Of a stretch of 64,000 nt of DNA, positions 42,498 to 54,491 are shown piece after piece. How positions within the stretch are numbered: position 1 is the first letter of the stretch; each line of letters opens with the position of its first letter. The DNA comes from Xylanibacter rodentium. Its GTDB lineage: Bacteria > Bacteroidota > Bacteroidia > Bacteroidales > Bacteroidaceae. The notes below the pieces were generated by a model. The model worked only from the letters and a program-made list of their open reading frames with translations, did not search any database and was not told the origin of the DNA. The stretch covers positions 1 to 64,000 of the forward strand of contig NZ_JABKKE010000007.1 of NCBI RefSeq assembly GCF_013166575.1. Reading direction: 5' to 3'. The position numbers and the translations under genes are program-made.

Positions 42498-44320
42498 TCT
42501 ATGTCGGTTTTTATATTATGCTTATAATCGGAAGGAACCAATATTTCATAGTATCCGTTACTCCACACCCTTTTGTACTTATATTTTTTGATGAATCGTT
42601 TTATTGTCTTTGTCTGTGCCGAACTTATATAATTGGTATCGATGCTCTCATCATAATAGTTCCGTTGTATTGACGTCCATTCATTTGAAGAGAAGAAATG
42701 TTGCAATACGATAACCGGAAGACGCTCTGATTCTTTCTCAGCCTGAACAAACGCCTTCACATATCTTTCTCCGAAAAATACACAGGGCCATGAAATGCCG
42801 GCAAACGGTCTGGTCTCAGTCAGATAATATAAAAGCGGCGAGAAGTCATAGACGAGCATTGTGTCACCAGGCTTGACATATCTGTCCAACTCCCTAAGCA
42901 AAGGATTTATTATTCCTGCTTTTTTCTCCATTGTATATATGCCTCTTGCCAATCTACTCTCTATAGGATATATTTTCTCGGTCCTGTCGCCAGGGTCGTA
43001 ATAGGCTTTATGGTCTATCTTGATGAAAACTATAGCAAGTAATATGACTGTACAACACCAGAAAGATTTGTTCAACTGACATATCGGAAACGAGATATTC
43101 TTTACAGAGGATTCTTTTCCTGTGCTTTCTTCTTCGTTTTTCAGAGTAAATGATATCGAAAAACGCTTCTTGCTTAACATCCGGCAGAATTCATAAAGAC
43201 CGCTAAGCCCCACCGGTAGGGCAAGCCATGTGGAAGCCCACATCGTCCTGAAACCTCCGTCACTGCCCAATGGTCCGATTAAAGACAGAAGAACTGCGGT
43301 CAATGCGACATTCCGCCGTTCCGGACAAGCCGCCATATAATAGCATGCACCGGCTATTGATATGCCGTTTATCGTAGCCATTATCGTGTCGCCCAACATG
43401 CTGCTGTCCATATATATGGGTCTGTACAATATCTCGAAGCCAAGGAAAAGCAGAGCGCATCTCAACAATATCCATCTTGTCTGAAATGCACTGCAGAATA
43501 CGACAGCACCGAGAATGAGTATGCCCAGATAAACAATACACATTCTATAATTGGACAGGTATGACATCAGAAGACTATCTGTCGAATGAGTGCTTTTCCC
43601 TTGAAGAGTATTGGCTATGGAACTGACAAACTCTGTAACAAGTGTGTCGGCACCGATATGCACCAGCAGCAGCCAAACAGCCACCATCCCTGATGCAAAA
43701 GACATTAATATGACCATCGCCTGTGCTGTGCTTTTCTTCCAATGAATACCGGCAAAATCATAGTTCCATAAAAAAGGGATTAATGCAAATGAAACAAACG
43801 TAACATTCGGCAATCTCACGAATACATTCATTCCTGCCAACAGACCTCCTAAGACAATCAGTCCCCATTTCACTTTTCGGACACCTTCATTTATACAAAC
43901 AAGAGATATTACACCGAAAAAGATTGTCATGTTGTTGTATCCAAACGGCTTGGGGTCGCCTGCCAAAAATACAGCCTGAATCAGCAGACCAATCAATACA
44001 ACCTTTGTAGAGAAATACCTTGACAGATATTTATAAGAGATTATCTCCGTCAATGATACCATGAAAATGCCCCACATCCTCATCATAAGTATTCCACCAG
44101 CCGGATAGATACTGTTCAACAGCCATCCTATATAACAAGTAAGCGGATACCCGCTTCCGCATTTGGCGGCAAGCGGATCCGAGCCGAATAACTGATACGC
44201 CGACATAAGATGTCCTTCGTCTGTAAGATCAAATCCTTGTATTGCACATAGACATTGATACAATACTGACAATCCTATTATTATGACAGGCAGGTATTTG
44301 GCATCTGTTTTATAATTCAT
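42494..44320 (-). CDS. Polytopic GT-C type glycosyltransferase (GtrC-like role)
   Basis: About 608 residues with roughly eleven hydrophobic segments in the first two thirds and a soluble, probably periplasmic C-terminal domain (about 440-608). The first external loop holds GFDLTDEGHLMSAYQ. A D-E pair there is the usual metal or catalytic site of GT-C enzymes such as the family 39/ArnT-like transferases, which use polyprenyl-phosphate sugars. Beside GtrA and GtrB modules it is the natural candidate for the periplasmic transferase. ATG 44320 (MNYKTDAKYLPV) lies 10 bp after the rfbG stop; ATG 44344 is an alternative that would overlap rfbG. Confidence 0.75.
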   Translation of the reverse strand: MNYKTDAKYLPVIIIGLSVLYQCLCAIQGFDLTDEGHLMSAYQLFGSDPLAAKCGSGYPLTCYIGWLLNSIYPAGGILMMRMWGIFMVSLTEIISYKYLSRYFSTKVVLIGLLIQAVFLAGDPKPFGYNNMTIFFGVISLVCINEGVRKVKWGLIVLGGLLAGMNVFVRLPNVTFVSFALIPFLWNYDFAGIHWKKSTAQAMVILMSFASGMVAVWLLLVHIGADTLVTEFVSSIANTLQGKSTHSTDSLLMSYLSNYRMCIVYLGILILGAVVFCSAFQTRWILLRCALLFLGFEILYRPIYMDSSMLGDTIMATINGISIAGACYYMAACPERRNVALTAVLLSLIGPLGSDGGFRTMWASTWLALPVGLSGLYEFCRMLSKKRFSISFTLKNEEESTGKESSVKNISFPICQLNKSFWCCTVILLAIVFIKIDHKAYYDPGDRTEKIYPIESRLARGIYTMEKKAGIINPLLRELDRYVKPGDTMLVYDFSPLLYYLTETRPFAGISWPCVFFGERYVKAFVQAEKESERLPVIVLQHFFSSNEWTSIQRNYYDESIDTNYISSAQTKTIKRFIKKYKYKRVWSNGYYEILVPSDYKHNIKTDIE

Positions 44321-44330
44321 CTGCTTTGTT

Positions 44331-45407
44331 TTATCTGACAACATACTTTCCGATCTCCTCCACACACAGCTCGTATACATCCTCATCCCGATATCTGCGA
44401 TACCAGTCGGTGGTAAGCCGTATACAACCATCAATGTCCATGCGAGGTTCCCATCCGAGGCGGAATTTCGCCTTAGATATATCAAGCATCAGCAAGTTGG
44501 CCTCATGCAGCGCATTGGGATCAGACAGATCGCACAGCTCACCACGGCCATAACACTGCACGAGCTTCTCAGCTACCTCCCATACCGGGGTGATGCTTTC
44601 CGAGCGAGGCCCGAAGTTCCACCCCTCGCAGAAAGCAGTGGGCTGATGCCACATCTTCATGGCCAGCAACATATATCCCCCGAGCGGTTCGAGCACATGC
44701 TGCCACGGACGCACAGCCTTCGGAGAACGGATGCCTATGGCACGGCCCTCCTCAATGGCACGGATACAGTCCGGAATGATACGGTCTGTGGCCCAGTCGC
44801 CACCTCCTACAACGTTTCCCGCACGCACGCTTGCTATCGACTTTCCGTGACTGTCATACTGAGCGGGATTGAAAAAACTGCGCCGCCACGACGATATGGC
44901 TATTTCAGCCGCCCCTTTCGACGAAGAATACGGGTCGTAACCTCCCATAGGCTCATTCTCACGGTATCCCCAAATCTGTTCGCGGTTCTCGTAACACTTG
45001 TCTGTGGTAATCATCACGCCCACTTTCACACTGTCCGTTACCCGCATGGCTTCCATCACGTTGATGGTGCCCATCACGTTGGTTTCATATGTCTCCACCG
45101 GAATGTCATAGCTAAGCCGTACCAACGGCTGTGCCGCGAGATGGAATACAATCTCCGGCCGGTACTCGGCAAAGATATCTTTCATCCGCCCGCCGTCACG
45201 TATGTCGGCCCGCAGGTCCGCTTCAATCTTGTTACCTATGCCCGAGAGCACATAGTTGTCACGTTCCGAAAACGGGTCAAGACTCACGCCCGTCACCCGC
45301 GCTCCCAATTCGTGGAGCCAGATGCTCAGCCATGAGCCTTTGAAACCGGTATGTCCTGTGACGAGGACACGCTTGCCGGCGAAGAACCCTTCAAATATGT
45401 CAGTCAA
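44331..45407 (-). CDS. rfbG: CDP-glucose 4,6-dehydratase
   Basis: Converts CDP-glucose to CDP-4-keto-6-deoxyglucose. The 358-residue extended SDR has VTGHTGFKGSWLS (nucleotide-binding and RfbG signature), FHLAAQPLVRLSY, TTDKCYENREQIWGYRE and the catalytic YDPYSSSK. All are diagnostic for RfbG/DdhB. The start codon appears to be TTG at 45407. No in-frame ATG lies upstream before stops in the 57-bp gap to rfbH, and the protein then begins at the usual distance before the glycine-rich loop. Confidence 0.95.
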   Translation of the reverse strand: MTDIFEGFFAGKRVLVTGHTGFKGSWLSIWLHELGARVTGVSLDPFSERDNYVLSGIGNKIEADLRADIRDGGRMKDIFAEYRPEIVFHLAAQPLVRLSYDIPVETYETNVMGTINVMEAMRVTDSVKVGVMITTDKCYENREQIWGYRENEPMGGYDPYSSSKGAAEIAISSWRRSFFNPAQYDSHGKSIASVRAGNVVGGGDWATDRIIPDCIRAIEEGRAIGIRSPKAVRPWQHVLEPLGGYMLLAMKMWHQPTAFCEGWNFGPRSESITPVWEVAEKLVQCYGRGELCDLSDPNALHEANLLMLDISKAKFRLGWEPRMDIDGCIRLTTDWYRRYRDEDVYELCVEEIGKYVVR

Positions 45408-45464
45408 TATATTATCGTCTTATTATATAATGTTATACAGTATCATGTGTGACATGCCTGCCCC

Positions 45465-46808
45465 TTATTTTCTCGTCTCACAGAATTCTCGGATAGATGC
45501 AGTCATCCAGTCAATCATCTCGCTGCTCATGCCGGGATAAACACCTATCCAAAAACCGTTATTCATGATGAAGTCGGTATTGGTAAGTTCTCCCACAACG
45601 CGATAGCCCTCGCCTGTGCGTCGCATTTCATCGAATGCGGGATGCTTTATTAGATTGCCCGCAAAGAGGTTACGCGTCTGTATCTTTCTGTTTTCGAGAA
45701 ATCCGGTCAGCTCGTTGCGCGTAAATCCGACACCGTCCCTGACTGCTATGAGGAACCCGAACCATGACGGATTGGAGTTCTCTTCAGCCACTGGAAGTAT
45801 CAGTTCCGGAATATCCTTCAAGCCTTCATAAAGTTTTTTGTAGTTGGCCCGACGTGCGGCCACGATGCCATCCGCTTTTTCAAGCTGGGCACATCCTATG
45901 GCAGCCTGCATGTCAGTGACCTTAAGATTGAAACCGAAATGGCTGTATACATACTTATGGTCATAGCCGTACGGCAGTTCGCCGAATTGTCCGGTAAACC
46001 TGACCTTGCACGTGTTGTCCACGCCGCCCACACACCAACAGTCACGTCCCCAGTCTCGGAACGAGCGTGTAATTTTGTTTAGCAACGGATCGTCGGTGTA
46101 TACAGCCCCGCCCTCGCCCATCGTTATGTGATGTGGGGGGTAGAACGATGATGTGCCGATATCTCCCCAAGTTCCCGTCTTCCGGGTAACGCCGTCGATT
46201 GTGTATTCGGAGCCGAGCGCGTCACAGTTGTCCTCGATGAGCCAAAGTCCATGACGGTCGCAGAACCTTTTCACTGCCTTGATATTGAACGGATTGCCAA
46301 GCGAGTGAGCCATCATAACAGCCCTTGTCTTCTCCGACAAAGCCTCTTCAAGAAGGGTCACATCAACATTGAATCCCGGCAGGCATACGTCCACGAATAC
46401 CGGCACCGCTCCGAACTGTATTATCGGATTGACCGTCGTTGGGAATCCTGCGGCCACCGTGATAACCTCGTCGCCACGACGTATGCGGCGATCGCCCAGC
46501 TTAGGCGACGTCAAGGTATAGAATGCCAGCAGATTCGCGCTCGAGCCGCTGTTGGTCAGGACACAGTATTTTACGCCCAGCCACTCTGCCAGCCGTGTCT
46601 CGAACTTGTGGGCCCACGGCCCCGCTGTCAGCCAGAAGTCAAGTGACGAGTCGACAAGATTGACTATCTCCTTCTCGTCAAAATAGCGTCCGCCATAGTT
46701 GACAAACGACTTACCGGGACAGAATTCCTTCTTCCCGCCGTGTGCCACCTGATAATATCTTCGTGTCAGTTCAAGTATCTGTTCTTTAAGTTCTTCCTTA
46801 CTTTCCAT
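45465..46808 (-). CDS. rfbH: CDP-6-deoxy-4-hexulose 3-dehydrase (E1)
   Basis: PMP-dependent, [2Fe-2S] enzyme that removes the C3 hydroxyl of CDP-4-keto-6-deoxyglucose. The 447-residue fold is that of a sugar aminotransferase. The PLP lysine is replaced by His in SFYPPHHITMGEGG (H226/H227), as in characterised E1 enzymes. The iron-sulfur ligands are C195, C257, C259 and C267, in a C-x-C-x7-C arrangement at the end. Both features separate it from ordinary aminotransferases. The usual reductase partner E3 (RfbI/DdhD) is not in the window. Confidence 0.95.
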   Translation of the reverse strand: MESKEELKEQILELTRRYYQVAHGGKKEFCPGKSFVNYGGRYFDEKEIVNLVDSSLDFWLTAGPWAHKFETRLAEWLGVKYCVLTNSGSSANLLAFYTLTSPKLGDRRIRRGDEVITVAAGFPTTVNPIIQFGAVPVFVDVCLPGFNVDVTLLEEALSEKTRAVMMAHSLGNPFNIKAVKRFCDRHGLWLIEDNCDALGSEYTIDGVTRKTGTWGDIGTSSFYPPHHITMGEGGAVYTDDPLLNKITRSFRDWGRDCWCVGGVDNTCKVRFTGQFGELPYGYDHKYVYSHFGFNLKVTDMQAAIGCAQLEKADGIVAARRANYKKLYEGLKDIPELILPVAEENSNPSWFGFLIAVRDGVGFTRNELTGFLENRKIQTRNLFAGNLIKHPAFDEMRRTGEGYRVVGELTNTDFIMNNGFWIGVYPGMSSEMIDWMTASIREFCETRK

Positions 46809-46845
46809 GTATTTTTTATTGTCTAAAAACCATTTTTCAACCCAA

Positions 46846-47625
46846 TTACCATATCATCCACGGAGCTTTTCCAGCATCCCACATTTCGTTCAGCTCCACA
46901 TTGTCCCGCATGATGTCCATACACTTCCAGAAACCTCTATACTTATAGGCCTGCACTTTACCGTCCTTTACGAGAGTCTCCAACGGACCCCGTTCGAAAA
47001 CGACAGTGTCGTCATCCTCGGGAATATAGTCGAACACCTCCGGATTGCAGACGAAATATCCAATGTTAATCCAGTTACCGTCACCGTCAGGCTTCTCTAA
47101 AAACGACAATACTTCTCCTGTGGCGTGGTCAATCCGGACCGAGCCGAATTTGCCCTGAGGTTTGTACACTGTCATTGATATGACTTTACCACTGGCCTTA
47201 TGGGCGGCTATAGTGTCCGCAATGTCCAAATCCGTAACCCCGTCACCATATGTCAGCAGAAAAGGTTCGCCACCGACATATTTCTGCACACGCTTAAGCC
47301 GGCTGCCCGTCATCGTATTCAAACCGGTGTCCACCAACGTTACTTTCCATGGCTCGGAGTGATTGTCCAAAATTCGGGTCTCACCATTGGATATGTCCAC
47401 CGATATGTCACAGTTGTGAAAACGGTAATTGATGAAATATTCTTTTATTATAGACTGCTTGTAGCCGCAGCATATTATAAAATCATTGATACCATAATGT
47501 GAGTATGTTTTCATGATGTGCCACAATATAGGCTTTCCACCAATCTCAACCATCGGCTTCGGTATACTGACCGTCGCCTCACTTAATCTTGACCCTAAGC
47601 CTCCTGCGAAAATTACAGCTTTCAT
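46846..47625 (-). CDS. rfbF: Glucose-1-phosphate cytidylyltransferase
   Basis: Makes CDP-glucose from CTP and glucose-1-phosphate, opening the CDP-dideoxyhexose pathway. The 259-residue protein has the N-terminal nucleotidyltransferase loop AVIFAGGLGSRLSE and KPMVEIGGKPILWHIM. The acidic LLTYGDGVTD (metal-binding) and RGFWKCMDIMRDN near the end are typical of RfbF/DdhA. It is the first gene of an eight-gene operon running to 37367. Confidence 0.96.
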   Translation of the reverse strand: MKAVIFAGGLGSRLSEATVSIPKPMVEIGGKPILWHIMKTYSHYGINDFIICCGYKQSIIKEYFINYRFHNCDISVDISNGETRILDNHSEPWKVTLVDTGLNTMTGSRLKRVQKYVGGEPFLLTYGDGVTDLDIADTIAAHKASGKVISMTVYKPQGKFGSVRIDHATGEVLSFLEKPDGDGNWINIGYFVCNPEVFDYIPEDDDTVVFERGPLETLVKDGKVQAYKYRGFWKCMDIMRDNVELNEMWDAGKAPWMIW

Positions 47626-48060
47626 TTCTTTTCTATTTCAAAACTATTCATATTCACTTCAAATACAGCCAATAAACAAATCATCGGATTTGCAAATATG
47701 CAGTACGATGACATTTATTCTCCACAAAGGGTTTTCTCTTGGCAAGCGAAGTCTTATTGGGCACAAATGTACAAAAAATAAAAATAACAGCAAAGTTTTG
47801 TTCCATATAAAAGTAAATTAAATGAAATATTGTCATAAATAAAGACGGTGAAGTCTGCATGCCACATAAGAAATTACATTTCTATAACGTCACCAGCCGG
47901 ACAATCATCTTTATGGATGTCGGGACTTGAACGTAATATGAAGTTTTGCAATACCCCATCATTATATCTAAATAAAAATATAACAAAAACCTTGCTTCAT
48001 TTAGCTAAAAAATTTCAATATATGGAATATCAGACACACTCTGCACATATGCCATATTAC
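47626..48060. other. Leader and intergenic region upstream of rfbF
   Basis: It holds a strong minus-strand promoter at 47764-47794 and a leader of about 130 nt with no recognised riboswitch, antitermination protein gene or terminator-like stem. From 47822 to 48060 I see only AT-rich sequence and a weak stem near 47905-47930. Confidence 0.5.
47764..47794 (-). promoter_or_regulatory. Promoter of the dideoxysugar/Gtr operon
   Basis: Minus-strand TTTG (47794-47791), exactly 19 bp, then TACATTTG (47771-47764). This is among the best promoter matches in the window. The predicted start near 47757 leaves a leader of about 130 nt before the rfbF ATG. Confidence 0.75.
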
Positions 48061-49180
48061 TCACGGCCGCAGGACAACGGTCATGAACCAATCACGCAGG
48101 ATGCCCTTATAGCGGTTTTGCGAATCACTGACCATTATCAACAGACGGCTGCCATCTGAGAGCGTCGGACCGAGACACATTCCTTCGTAGTTGGCAAGGT
48201 TCTGACAGATAAGATTCAACTTTGTATCAAACTCCGCAACAAGTTCCTTGTCAAGCATCTCCCCCGGCAACGATGCCATCGGATTGACCACATACAGACG
48301 GCAGAATACTCCGGCATAAGGAATAATAGCAGAAGAAGAATAAAATTCGCGCTCGAGCACAAGCAGACGGCCGTCGTCAAGTGCACACAACTCGCTCACC
48401 CCCATAGCATAATGTTGGGAAGGCTTGCGGGCACGGGGCTTGTCCATTTCGTAAATATACTGTTGGGATGGTTGCATATCGTCACCGAAACTTTGCAGAC
48501 GCAGCCGGTTACACACTCGGTTTGACGGAGATGCAGGTCGCCCGTCAGCAGGCAGAGTGCTCTCGGTGGTAGTCCAAAACCGATGGGTCACGGCATTATA
48601 CGTAAGCGACTCCAAGCCATATTCCGCTGTGGCTAACGCAAATTCCTCCGGCATATTCAGTTTTCTCCCTGTGCGGCTTCCGTCAGGAGCATATTCATAT
48701 ATCTCGTTATCCTTTTCACCGCTTATGAAAAGCGTACCCGCCACGGGAAACCATGCTATAGCCTCCATATCGCGGTTGGGCAGACCGGCCGACCGATAAC
48801 CTTCGTTCACAACATTCAGTATCTTTCCCGACAAAGAATCGACATCTATGCGGAATACGTAAAAACCGTCTTCCTCGGCTTTGTCGCTCACAAGGGCATA
48901 GCGGTTGGAGCCAAGATATGTTATGCCGCTGTAGTTACCGGGCGGCACCGACTTATGAAAACGCTGCTGTCGATTTGCTCTGAAATATAACCCTCCGGAA
49001 TTGAAAGAAGAATCACCGGGGATGAAACCGAAGTTGCAAGAAGAATCTGCATTGAATGACAATGAAAAACGACACTGGCACCAACGTACTGCCATGTGCA
49101 GTATAGGTGGTGCCAGTGTTTGCATGTGCTGTCGATGTCCATACGGCCATCAGCAACACACTGAGAATATTTCTGTTCAT
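48061..49180 (-). CDS. Exported esterase-like phytase-family protein with an apparent frameshift
   Basis: Residues downstream of VPPGNYSGITYLG form a phytase-like esterase domain (PF13449 type): NRYALVSDKAEEDGFYVF, DMEAIAWFP, YGLESLTYNAVTHRFWTTTE, VSELCALDDGRLLVLEREF and NYEGMCLGP. A good signal peptide (MNRNILSVLLMAVWTSTAHA from ATG 49180) lies in another frame. Removing one base from the A5 run at 49065-49069 joins the two frames smoothly (...VPVSFSLSFNADSS). Read without correction, the domain frame starts at ATG 49125 and lacks any export signal. The cause may be a sequencing error, a recent mutation or slippage. Confidence 0.7.
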
Positions 49181-49260
49181 ATCATTACATACAAGGGGCA
49201 TTCAACTTTTCCAAAACAACTTCTTGTATTGAAATTATAATCTTCCCCAATCATAAAAAA

Positions 49261-52461
<3,201 letters not shown>

Positions 52462-52526
52462 TTATAGTTAAAATAATATTAATTAAATCTTTCATAATAC
52501 ACGAATCACATACAACGCCCCTCCGG

Positions 52527-53225
52527 TCATTCATAATCGTCGATGACGGAGTTGGTGAAATCAAGCATAGGCTTGCCGGCCTTGAACATCAGTTCTGCTT
52601 CGTCAAGCCAAACGTCACCGCAAAAGAAACTTTCTTCCACATGATGCCAACAGCAGTAATCCTTCATGCGAATGTAGTCTATATACTCATAATCACGCGG
52701 AAATCCGGATGGACATGTCTTCAGCCTTTCCAATCCGAACCCCTGGCTGTCATTCCATCCGGAAGTGGGAGCTGCTCCGTAATAGCGCAGAAAATCATCA
52801 TTCTCCACACACCGCAGCCACTCGTCGATATTGCCCATTATCTCATTACGGCAGGCCGTAAGGATGTTGGTGGGAAGCCAATAGTTGCCACAGGCCACAA
52901 GACAGTGGTCCGGTTCAAGATGTATGTAGTATCCGCCATGCAGCGACTTCTTGCCGTGGGCGGCGATATATGCTCCAAAATGATTCTTGTAAGGCGACTT
53001 GTCGTTGGAAAAGCGCGTGTCGCGGTTGAAACGGTATGTACAGTCTTTCACCGTCAGATGTGCCACCGAGGGGTCAAACGTAGCAATACGGGCGATGGCA
53101 CCAGCCACTCCTTGCTCGAAACTTTCTCTAACATCCTTATACTCCGATTTATTGGCAAGAAACCACTCTCGGTTATTATTAGACATCAGATCACGCAAAA
53201 ACTTTAATATTCTGTCTGCATCCAT
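52527..53225 (-). CDS. DUF2461 family protein
   Basis: The 232-residue sequence has the DUF2461 hallmarks: FLRDLMSNNNREWFLANKSEYKD near the N-terminus, YRFNRDTRFSNDKSPYKNHFGAYI in the middle and GGYYIHLEPD. This is a widespread conserved bacterial family (TIGR02453) of unknown function, without signal peptide. ATG 53225 is preferred because MDADRILKFL is the normal start. It may be co-transcribed with the beta-galactosidase gene. Confidence 0.9.
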   Translation of the reverse strand: MDADRILKFLRDLMSNNNREWFLANKSEYKDVRESFEQGVAGAIARIATFDPSVAHLTVKDCTYRFNRDTRFSNDKSPYKNHFGAYIAAHGKKSLHGGYYIHLEPDHCLVACGNYWLPTNILTACRNEIMGNIDEWLRCVENDDFLRYYGAAPTSGWNDSQGFGLERLKTCPSGFPRDYEYIDYIRMKDYCCWHHVEESFFCGDVWLDEAELMFKAGKPMLDFTNSVIDDYE

Positions 53226-53249
53226 ATACTTATATACGTTTATACGATG

Positions 53250-53280
53250 CAAAAATACTTAAAAGTTACGCATTATCAAA
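53250..53280 (-). promoter_or_regulatory. Promoter of the DUF2461 gene
   Basis: Minus-strand TTTG (53280-53277), 19 bp and TATTTTTG (53257-53250), an excellent consensus match with a leader of about 18 nt. Confidence 0.75.
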
Positions 53281-53550
53281 TGTTTTTCTCATTTATTTGA
53301 ACAGGCAAGCAAATATAACCGGATGTTTTTTGTGCTTTGCCGTCTCTGTTTGCTTTCATACATGAGTCAGTCAGCAAAATCAATACTTATAAATCTGTTT
53401 TTTTACTTTAAATGTCTTGCGGAATCATTTAAATTGATTTCGTTAACCAACTTACGTAGGGACATAGCCTTGTTCTGTCCACAATATCATGATGAATATC
53501 AACATTCAAAGAACATGCAAAACAAGATTATGTCCCTACAAACACGTAAA
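53281..53550. other. Intergenic region with MITE-like element
   Basis: AT-rich sequence with no gene from 53281 to 53440. It is followed by GTTAACCAACTTA, a word also found beside the repeat at 4646, and by the palindromic element at 53456-53539. Confidence 0.5.
53456..53539. repeat. MITE-like palindromic element, copy 3
   Basis: GTAGGGACATAGCCTTGTT at 53456-53474 is mirrored, with mismatches, by AACAAGATTATGTCCCTAC at 53521-53539. It shares its ends with the element at 4660-4746. It lies 12 bp after the NigD-like gene stop and could also act as its terminator. Confidence 0.78.
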
Positions 53551-54288
53551 TCACTCTACTTTCCCGCCGTTACGCAAAGCGTCTGCCACACCGTCGGGAA
53601 TATCAATCCGATGGAACTGCATGTCAAACTCGGCAGACTTGGGACCGCTGAACGACTTCCAGTTGATTTTTATCTTCTTTTCAGAACCGTCATTATCTGG
53701 CAACTGATTCAGATTGAACGCCACAAGGGCATCGCCCATATATCCCAGCAAATCACCCCGCGCATCATGGCGCAATTCAAACTCATAAGGATTGTCCGGA
53801 TTGACACCCTGTAGGAGATTTATATGATGTACCCGGCCATATGCTCCCCATATCGTACGAATACGGAGAGTGAGATAACCGTCTTCTGCAACAGTTACCC
53901 AGTCCTTTACTATCTCAATGGCATCGTTGCCATATTTTTCCGTATTGTCATCGCCGGCAGTAGGAACGGGCTGTTTGGTTCGTATGCTGTCCATCCAGTT
54001 AACAAACACGTTTTTGATATTGTAACGCGCATCTTCCGACACTTCGTCATAATTTACAAGAGCCCTAACCTCTTTGTTACCGAAAGGAGAAGCCTTCAGA
54101 TTGGTGGAACGCAGGGTCGTAACATTGTCCAACTGCATCTCAAAACCATCACCGGCAACAGGCCTGACCGTCACCAAAGCTGTGGGATGGAATACTCTTA
54201 CATCATCGTCGTCATCGTTACACGACTGTAACATGCAACCTGCCGCTATCAGCCCGCAGGCTACAATAATGGTTTTCAACTCTTTCAT
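53551..54288 (-). CDS. NigD-like lipoprotein
   Basis: The 245-residue protein has a lipoprotein signal (IVACGLIAAGCMLQSC, lipid Cys followed by NDDDDD, an acidic export signal typical of surface lipoproteins in Bacteroidetes). Two beta-rich domains follow: TALVTVRPVAGDGFEMQLD ... KEVRALVNYDE (NigD N-terminal OB-like) and YLTLRIRTIWGAYGRVHHINLL (C-terminal). This pattern matches the NigD-like family of Bacteroidales, first named for its place near a bacteriocin locus. The function is unknown. Confidence 0.87.
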   Translation of the reverse strand: MKELKTIIVACGLIAAGCMLQSCNDDDDDVRVFHPTALVTVRPVAGDGFEMQLDNVTTLRSTNLKASPFGNKEVRALVNYDEVSEDARYNIKNVFVNWMDSIRTKQPVPTAGDDNTEKYGNDAIEIVKDWVTVAEDGYLTLRIRTIWGAYGRVHHINLLQGVNPDNPYEFELRHDARGDLLGYMGDALVAFNLNQLPDNDGSEKKIKINWKSFSGPKSAEFDMQFHRIDIPDGVADALRNGGKVE

Positions 54289-54476
54289 TGTTCTCTGCTT
54301 TTTAAGTTATTATCCGAATACTTAATTACAAAGTTATGGAAATCTTGCATCAAAAACATCATTTTCATATTTTTTTTGATGTAAGATTAACATTAAACAA
54401 GAACCCATTCGACATCTTACAGGTATTTTCACCGTCATTTAACACCGTTTTATTCTTTTTTCCCACATATTTATTG

Positions 54477-54484
54477 TACTTTTG
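54477..54484 (+). promoter_or_regulatory. Candidate -7 box of nth
   Basis: TACTTTTG fits TAnnTTTG and ends 7 bp before the nth ATG at 54492, implying a leaderless transcript. No good -33 box is seen. Confidence 0.45.
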
Positions 54485-54491
54485 TCACGAT

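Noticed and set aside
45465..46808. Ordinary sugar aminotransferase (DegT/ArnB type)
   Set aside because: The PLP lysine position has His and the iron-sulfur cysteines are present, both specific for the E1 dehydrase.
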